From Acidimicrobiia bacterium (GTDB lineage Bacteria > Actinomycetota > Acidimicrobiia > IMCC26256 > PALSA-610), in assembly GCA_026002935.1 (NCBI GenBank), contig BPGH01000001.1, forward strand, positions 1,475,965 through 1,539,964: DNA of 64,000 bases. Reading direction: 5' to 3'. Below, piece after piece: positions 59,602-64,000 of this stretch. The translations under genes and the position numbers were made by a program. Numbering within the stretch: position 1 is the first letter of the stretch; the number at the start of each line of letters is the position of its first letter. The notes beneath the pieces are model-generated. The model worked only from the letters and a program-made list of their open reading frames with translations, searched no databases and was not told where the DNA came from.

Positions 59602-60723
59602 ATGGACTTCTCCCTGACCGAAGCGCAGCAGGAGCTGCAGGGCCTCGCCGGCCGCATCCTGGCCGACCGGATGACGCTGGCGCACCTGAAGGAGCGGGAC
59701 CGCTCCGAGGACTGGTACGACCTCGCGACGTGGGCCGAGCTGGCGAAGGCGAACGTCTGCGGCATCGCGATCCCCGAATCGGCGGGCGGGCTCGGCCTCG
59801 GCTTCCTCGACCTGTGCCTCGTGCTGCGCGAGGTCGGCCGGCACGTCGCGCCGCTGCCCGCGGTGCCGACGCTCGTGGGCGGCGCGCTCCCGCTCGCGCG
59901 CTACGGCACCGAGGCCCAGCAGGCCGTGCTCCCGAGGGTCGCGGCCGGGGAGGCGCTGTTGACCGCGGCGCTCGTCGAGCTCGGCGCCGACCCGGAGCGC
60001 CCCCGCACCACGGCGGTGCGCGACGGCGCCGGGTGGCGCATCGACGGCGTGAAGTCCAACGTCCCCGCGATGCACTGCGCGGAGTCGGTGCTGGTCCCCG
60101 CGACCGTCGGTGACGACGTCGCCGTGTTCGTGGTGCCCTGCGGCGCGGGCGGCGTCACGGCCGCGCGCCAGCAGACGATGAACCACGAGCCGCTGTTCGA
60201 GGTGCGGTTCGACGGCGTCCGCGTCGGCGACGACGCGTTGGTGGGCTCCGTCGCGACCGGGCACGAGGTGCTGCGGTTCGTGCTCGACCGCGTCACGGTC
60301 GCGACCTGCGCGGTCGTCTCCGGGGTCGCCGACCAGGCCGTGCGCCTCACGGCGCGCTACACCTGCGACCGCAAGCAGTTCGACCGGCCGATCGGCACCT
60401 TCCAGGCCGTCGGGCAGCGGATGGCCGACTGCTTCATCGACGACCAGGCCATCGAGCTGACGATGCTCCAGGCCGCCACCCACCTCGACGAGGGGCTCGA
60501 CGTCCCCCTCGAGGTCGCGACGGCGAAGTTCTGGGCCTGCGACGGCGGCCACCGGATCGGCCACGCCGCGCTCCACGTCCACGGGGGCATCAGCATCGAC
60601 CTGGACTTCCCGATCCACCGCTACTTCCTGTGGCTGAAGCAGGCGGAGTTCACGCTGGGCGCGGCCACGCCGCAGCTCCGGCGCATCGGGAGGGTGCTCG
60701 CCGAGCAGCCCGCCCCCGCCTGA
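59602..60723 (+). CDS. Acyl-CoA dehydrogenase, second of a pair
   Basis: 373 residues. MDFSLTEAQQELQGLAGRIL, AIPESAGGLGLGFLDL, RYTCDRKQFDRPIGTFQAVG and ALHVHGGISIDLDFPIHRYF. The flavin-binding middle part is divergent: EPDAGTD-like residues are replaced by LVELGADPERPR, as expected for the partner chain in ChsE1/ChsE2-type heterotetramers. ATG with GAGGAG upstream. It is likely co-transcribed with 58372-59550. Confidence 0.9.
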   Translation: MDFSLTEAQQELQGLAGRILADRMTLAHLKERDRSEDWYDLATWAELAKANVCGIAIPESAGGLGLGFLDLCLVLREVGRHVAPLPAVPTLVGGALPLARYGTEAQQAVLPRVAAGEALLTAALVELGADPERPRTTAVRDGAGWRIDGVKSNVPAMHCAESVLVPATVGDDVAVFVVPCGAGGVTAARQQTMNHEPLFEVRFDGVRVGDDALVGSVATGHEVLRFVLDRVTVATCAVVSGVADQAVRLTARYTCDRKQFDRPIGTFQAVGQRMADCFIDDQAIELTMLQAATHLDEGLDVPLEVATAKFWACDGGHRIGHAALHVHGGISIDLDFPIHRYFLWLKQAEFTLGAATPQLRRIGRVLAEQPAPA

Positions 60724-60809
60724 GCCGCGCACCGGGTCCGGTTGCCCTCACCCGGCGGGCGCCGCCGCCGATGGGCCTGGCAGGGACTGGGACTCGGGAG
60801 CGCTATCGG

Positions 60810-61637
60810 ATGGCGACGAGGGACGGCGACGGGCGGGTGCGGCTCCCGCGGCGCGGGCGCTCGCGGCTGTGGTCGGTGATCGGCGGCGCCAACGCCCTCG
60901 CGTGCCTGCTCGTGCTGTTCGCCCTGGCCGAGGCGGGCACCGTGTCGCCTCCCGGCGCCCGCGTCGAGCGCTTCGGCGACGCCGCCGCCGGCACGCGCGG
61001 CGGGCGCGGGCAGGCCTGGGTGACGACCACCGGCGACCAGCAGCCCCCGACCGCGGAGCAGCCCGCGCCGGACACCCTCGGGCGCCTGGGCCGCGTCGGC
61101 ACCGCCTCCTCGCTCCCGGTGCCGCCGCCCACGCCGGTGCGACCGCGCCCGTCCGGGCCGTCGCGGCCCGCCTCGACGACCACGACCACGATCCCGTGGT
61201 GGCCGCCCGCGCCGTCGGCCCCGCCCGCGCCGCCGGCCCCGCCCGCGCCGCCGGCCCCGCCGGCGCCGCCGGCGCCGCCCGCGCCGCCGGCCCCGCCCGC
61301 GGCGTTCGCCGCCGGGGCGCCGACCACCACGACGGTCCCCGTGCCCGCCGTCGGTGCGACGATCGCCCTGTCGGTCGCCGAGATCCCCGCGGCGCCCTAC
61401 GCCCTCGACGGTCCGGGCGCCCCGCGCCTGTCGTGGGCCACGACGGGGGCGGCCTCCGTGCAGGTGTTCGGGCCCGGGTTCTCCTCGACCGAGCCGGGCG
61501 GCTCCGTCCCGGTCTGCCCGGGCGTGTCCGACGGCGGCGTCTGCACGCCCGCGCCGGGCGCGTACGTCTACCAGCTCGTCGCGCGCGACGGCCTGGGCGG
61601 CGAGGTGGTCCGGTCGGTGACGCTGGTCGTCACCTGA
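60810..61637 (+). CDS. Single-pass membrane or secreted protein with Pro/Ala stalk and C-terminal Ig-like domain
   Basis: 275 residues from ATG 60810 (GGGAG nine bases upstream). N-terminal Arg-rich stretch, hydrophobic segment (SVIGGANALACLLVLFALAE, about 22-42), then Ser/Thr/Pro linkers with a PPA repeat (133-165) and TTTTVPVPAV. The C-terminal beta domain, about 95 residues, includes APRLSWATTGAASVQVFGPG and VCTPAPGAYVYQLVARDG. It looks like an extracytoplasmic Ig/PKD-like domain on a stalk. Function unknown. Confidence 0.72.
   Translation: MATRDGDGRVRLPRRGRSRLWSVIGGANALACLLVLFALAEAGTVSPPGARVERFGDAAAGTRGGRGQAWVTTTGDQQPPTAEQPAPDTLGRLGRVGTASSLPVPPPTPVRPRPSGPSRPASTTTTTIPWWPPAPSAPPAPPAPPAPPAPPAPPAPPAPPAPPAAFAAGAPTTTTVPVPAVGATIALSVAEIPAAPYALDGPGAPRLSWATTGAASVQVFGPGFSSTEPGGSVPVCPGVSDGGVCTPAPGAYVYQLVARDGLGGEVVRSVTLVVT
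61206..61304 (+). repeat. In-frame Pro-Pro-Ala codon repeat
   Basis: About ten tandem 9-base units (variants of CCSGCSCCG) encoding PPA PPA. The tract spans the rigid stalk of the protein at 60810-61637 and is prone to unit-number change. Confidence 0.8.
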
Positions 61638-61658
61638 GTCGGCGGGCCGGCCCGCGGC

Positions 61659-62417
61659 TCAGCCGGCGGCCGCGAGGAGCCGGCGCACCGGGTCGAGGTC
61701 GAAGGGCGCACCGACCATCACGATGAGGTGTTCCGCCCCGGCCTCGAGGAACGCCTCCCAGTCGTCGACCTCCGGCGGGCGGATCGCCACCGTGCGCTCG
61801 ATCTGGCGCGGGTTTCGTCCCACCCGTTCGCACCACTCGTCGAGGAGCGCGTTCTTGCGCGCGAACTGCTCGGGCGGGCCGAACGAGTTCCAGGCGTCGG
61901 CGTGCTCGGCGACCAGCCGCAGGGTGACCCGCTCGCCGGACCCGCCGACGAGCACCGGCAGCGGCCCCTGGGGCGGGGGTTCGAGGCGGCCGAGGCGATC
62001 CGCGATCACCTGGAGCGACTCCTCGAGCGCGCGCAGCCGCGACCCGGCGGTGCCGAACTCGTAGCCGTACTCCTCGTAGTCGCGCGCGAACCAGCCGGCG
62101 CCGAGACCGAGCACGAACCGGCCGTGGCTGAGGTGGTCGATCGTGCGGGCCATGTCCGCCAGCAGGTTCGGGTTCCGGTAGCCGTTGCAGGTGACGAGGG
62201 CGCCGAGGTGCGCGTGCCGGGTCTCGACCGCCATCGCGGCCAGCAGCGTGTACGCCTCGAAGTGGGCGGCGTCCGGGTCGCCGTACAGCGGGAAGAAGTG
62301 GTCCCACAGCCAGAGGCTGTCGACCCCCAGGGCGTCCGCGGCCCGCCAGGCGTCGCGCAGCGCGTCGACCGTGGTCGCCTGCGGGTGCAGCTGCACGCCT
62401 ACGCGGAAGCGTCGCAT
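61659..62417 (-). CDS. LLM-class (F420- or flavin-dependent) oxidoreductase
   Basis: 252 residues. Luciferase-like TIM barrel: FRVGVQLHPQATTVDALRDA, LGVDSLWLWDHFFPLYGD, LLADMARTIDHLSHGRFVLG, LGAGWFARDYEEYGYEFGTA and PLPVLVGGSGERVTLRLVAE. The group uses F420 or FMN to reduce or oxidise small substrates. Start ATG 62417 has GAGGAG upstream. Followed by RNase D on the same strand. Confidence 0.9.
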   Translation of the reverse strand: MRRFRVGVQLHPQATTVDALRDAWRAADALGVDSLWLWDHFFPLYGDPDAAHFEAYTLLAAMAVETRHAHLGALVTCNGYRNPNLLADMARTIDHLSHGRFVLGLGAGWFARDYEEYGYEFGTAGSRLRALEESLQVIADRLGRLEPPPQGPLPVLVGGSGERVTLRLVAEHADAWNSFGPPEQFARKNALLDEWCERVGRNPRQIERTVAIRPPEVDDWEAFLEAGAEHLIVMVGAPFDLDPVRRLLAAAG

Positions 62418-62448
62418 CGCCTCTCCTCGGTTCGCCCGGCGCCGGAGG

Positions 62449-63591
62449 CTACCGGTCGCGCATCTCGATGCGGCGGCCGCCGTCGGCGAGGGCGAGCACC
62501 GCCTCGCCGGCGAGCAGCCGCCGCAGCGGCTCGCCGACCAGCTCGGCGCGCCAGCCGGACGCGAGCCGGCTCGGCTCGCCCTGGACGAGCCGCGCCAGGT
62601 CGGCGCGGGTGGCGAGGACCGCCGGGTCGAGGTCGAGCTCGGCGGCGCGCTGGGCGAGCCACGCGGCGAGCACGGTGACGGCCGGGGCGAGGCCGCGGTC
62701 GACGCGGTCGGGCTCGGGCAGGCGCAGCTCGTCCGGCCGGAGCTGCAGGCCGCGATCGACCGCCGCGAGCACCGCCTCGCCGGTGCCGTTGCGCAGCACC
62801 CGGTGGTCGACCCCGCGCACCGACGCGAGCTCGTCGACCGAGCGCGGCGGGCGGTGCACGATCCCCGCGAGGGCGAGGTCCGACAGCACGTAGCGCGGCG
62901 GGACGTCGAGCTCGGCGGCCGTGCGCTCCCGCCACGCGGCGACCTCCTGCGCGACGCCGCGCGCCCGGCCCCGGAGCTGGCGGGCGCCCTTGATCCGCCA
63001 CCAGGCGCTGTCGGGTTCGGGCCGGGCGCGCACCCGCGTCCGGCGCTCCTCGCACTCGTCCTCCGCCCAGGCCCGCCGGCCGGTGGCGTCGAGGCGCTCG
63101 CACAGGGCGTCGTGGAGGTCGAGCAGGTGCGCGACGTCGGCCGCCGCGTAGTCGCGTTGCTCGGCGCGCAGTGGGCGCCGGGTCCAGTCGGTGAGGCGGT
63201 CGCCCTTGGCGAGGCGCACACCGAGCAGGCGCTCGACGAGGCTCGAAAGCGACGGCGTCCCCAGCCCGACGAAGCTGGCCGCGACCTGCGTGTCGAACAG
63301 GCGGGTGGGCCCGCGCCCGCACGCGCGCTCGAGGATCGCGAGGTCCTGCTCGGCGGCGTGGGCGACCATCAGGCCGGGGCCGGCGAGCACCTCCGCGAGG
63401 GGTGCCGGGTCGACGGCGAGCGGGTCGACGAGCGCGACGCCGCCGGGCCACGAGCACTGCACGAGGGCGAGGCGCGGCCAGTAGGAGCGCTCGCCGTGGA
63501 ACTCGGTGTCGAGACCGTACCGGGGCTCGTCGCGCAGCCGGGCGACGAGCTCACCGAGCGTGTCGCGGCGGTCGATCCACAACGGTTCCAC
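62449..63591 (-). CDS. rnd: Ribonuclease D
   Basis: 380 residues. 3'-5' exoribonuclease for tRNA maturation. DEDDy exonuclease residues: YGLDTEFHGE, VAHAAEQDLAIL and DYAAADVAHLLDLHDALC. An HRDC domain lies near 205-285 (LRGRARGVAQEVAAWRERTA). GTG 63591 begins the conserved block VEPLWIDRRDTLGELVARL. The upstream region 63640-63675 is unusually AT-rich for this genome and probably carries its promoter. Confidence 0.92.
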   Translation of the reverse strand: MEPLWIDRRDTLGELVARLRDEPRYGLDTEFHGERSYWPRLALVQCSWPGGVALVDPLAVDPAPLAEVLAGPGLMVAHAAEQDLAILERACGRGPTRLFDTQVAASFVGLGTPSLSSLVERLLGVRLAKGDRLTDWTRRPLRAEQRDYAAADVAHLLDLHDALCERLDATGRRAWAEDECEERRTRVRARPEPDSAWWRIKGARQLRGRARGVAQEVAAWRERTAAELDVPPRYVLSDLALAGIVHRPPRSVDELASVRGVDHRVLRNGTGEAVLAAVDRGLQLRPDELRLPEPDRVDRGLAPAVTVLAAWLAQRAAELDLDPAVLATRADLARLVQGEPSRLASGWRAELVGEPLRRLLAGEAVLALADGGRRIEMRDR

Positions 63592-63735
63592 CCCGCCATC
63601 CTGCCGGATGGCGCGACCGGCTGCGCGCCTGCCGGTTGGTCGCGGCGGCCGCAACTGGTAGAAACTAGAAATCGGTCGGCCTGGGCGGCGAGCCCCCACC
63701 TCGCCACCCGGCCGGCCGTCGACGCGTGGCGGCCG

Positions 63736-63999
63736 TCACGGGCCGCCCGGCCCGCCGAGCGCGGCGCGCACCTCCGCGAGGCGCTCGAACGACGCGAGCA
63801 CCGCGGCCTGGTCGTCCGCGAGGTGGCGGACCACCACGTCGGTGTAGCCGAGCTCGCCGAGCCGCGCGAACGCCTCCGCGACCCGCCCGGGGCCGCCGGT
63901 GATCGTCGCCGCCGGGTCGAAGCCCCGGTAGCCGCGCGCGAGCACCGGGCCGGCGACCGCGGCGGCGTCCGCGTCGTCGGCGCCGACGTGGACGTCGCG
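63736..63999 (-). CDS. LLM-class oxidoreductase, C-terminal part (5' end beyond the window)
   Basis: The frame is open to the window edge: RDVHVGADDADAAAVAGPVL, ARGYRGFDPAATITGGPGRV, AFARLGELGYTDVVVRHLAD and ERLAEVRAALGG. This matches the C-terminus of F420-dependent luciferase-like enzymes. The catalytic N-terminal part is not seen. Confidence 0.78.
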   Translation of the reverse strand, partial: RDVHVGADDADAAAVAGPVLARGYRGFDPAATITGGPGRVAEAFARLGELGYTDVVVRHLADDQAAVLASFERLAEVRAALGGPGGP

Positions 64000-64000
64000 C

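Noticed and set aside
61206..61304. Collagen-like domain
   Set aside because: The repeat is Pro-Pro-Ala, not Gly-X-Y, so it is a stiff stalk and not a collagen helix.

Overview
The window is very GC-rich chromosomal DNA (roughly three quarters G+C by eye) from a bacterium that is almost certainly an actinomycete. The evidence is mycothiol-type enzymes, F420-type LLM oxidoreductases, many GTG starts, TAnnnT -10 boxes placed directly before start codons, and a perfect match to the KstR operator consensus. The lineage within Actinomycetota (perhaps Acidimicrobiia) is inference. No rRNA, tRNA, CRISPR array, transposase, integrase or prophage gene was seen. Only the 40.1-40.8 kb stretch looks compositionally foreign.

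Layout. 0-1.7 kb: end of a siderophore ABC transporter plus a siderophore-interacting reductase. 2.4-11.6 kb: two P450s, surE, an orphan adenine methyltransferase, a PAP2 phosphatase, an SDR, an acyl-CoA ligase and small genes. 11.6-18.0 kb: a LacZ-type beta-galactosidase, an ECF sigma factor coupled to a membrane protein with a duplicated Cys-pair domain, and an SDR/MaoC pair. 18.1-22.7 kb: a type IIA topoisomerase pair preceded by a duplicated 57-bp palindromic element. 22.7-24.4 kb: two frameshifted thiol-dependent enzymes and a 67-bp tandem repeat. 24.5-28.6 kb: two secreted repeat proteins, one with an LPXTG signal, divergent from an OmpR-type regulator. 28.6-36.1 kb: an alcohol dehydrogenase and enoyl-CoA hydratase, then a TetR-led operon with CoA ligase, amidohydrolase and an SCP-x/DUF35 aldolase-type pair. 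36.2-40.8 kb: an LPXTG Ser/Thr-rich surface protein, an acyl-CoA synthetase, and a low-GC metalloprotease/lipoprotein pair with apparent frameshifts. 40.9-46.9 kb: CopC-CopD fusion, DUF4202, dienelactone hydrolase, then ferredoxin-SDR-acyl-CoA dehydrogenase. 46.9-52.1 kb: a complete branched-chain amino-acid type ABC transporter with fused LivHM permease. 52.2-61.6 kb: MazG-like protein, FAD oxidoreductase, fused E1 of a 2-oxoacid dehydrogenase, an E2 lacking a lipoyl domain, ferredoxin, SDR, and two acyl-CoA dehydrogenases behind a KstR-like box. 61.6-64 kb: LLM oxidoreductases and RNase D.

The dominant theme is catabolism of CoA-activated alicyclic or steroid-like compounds. P450s and ferredoxins would introduce hydroxyl groups, SDRs oxidise alcohols, CoA ligases activate acids, and acyl-CoA dehydrogenases, hydratases (MaoC, ECH) and a retro-aldolase-type pair shorten side chains; the 2-oxoacid dehydrogenase would handle released 2-oxoacids. 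The LIV-type transporter could import a substrate. A second theme is the cell surface: two LPXTG proteins and a secreted tandem-repeat protein, with no sortase in the window.

The most unusual signals are the AN[TS]GxN repeat-protein locus with a structured leader, the twin palindromes between maoC and the topoisomerase genes, the repeated +1 frameshifts, and a consistent leaderless-promoter architecture.
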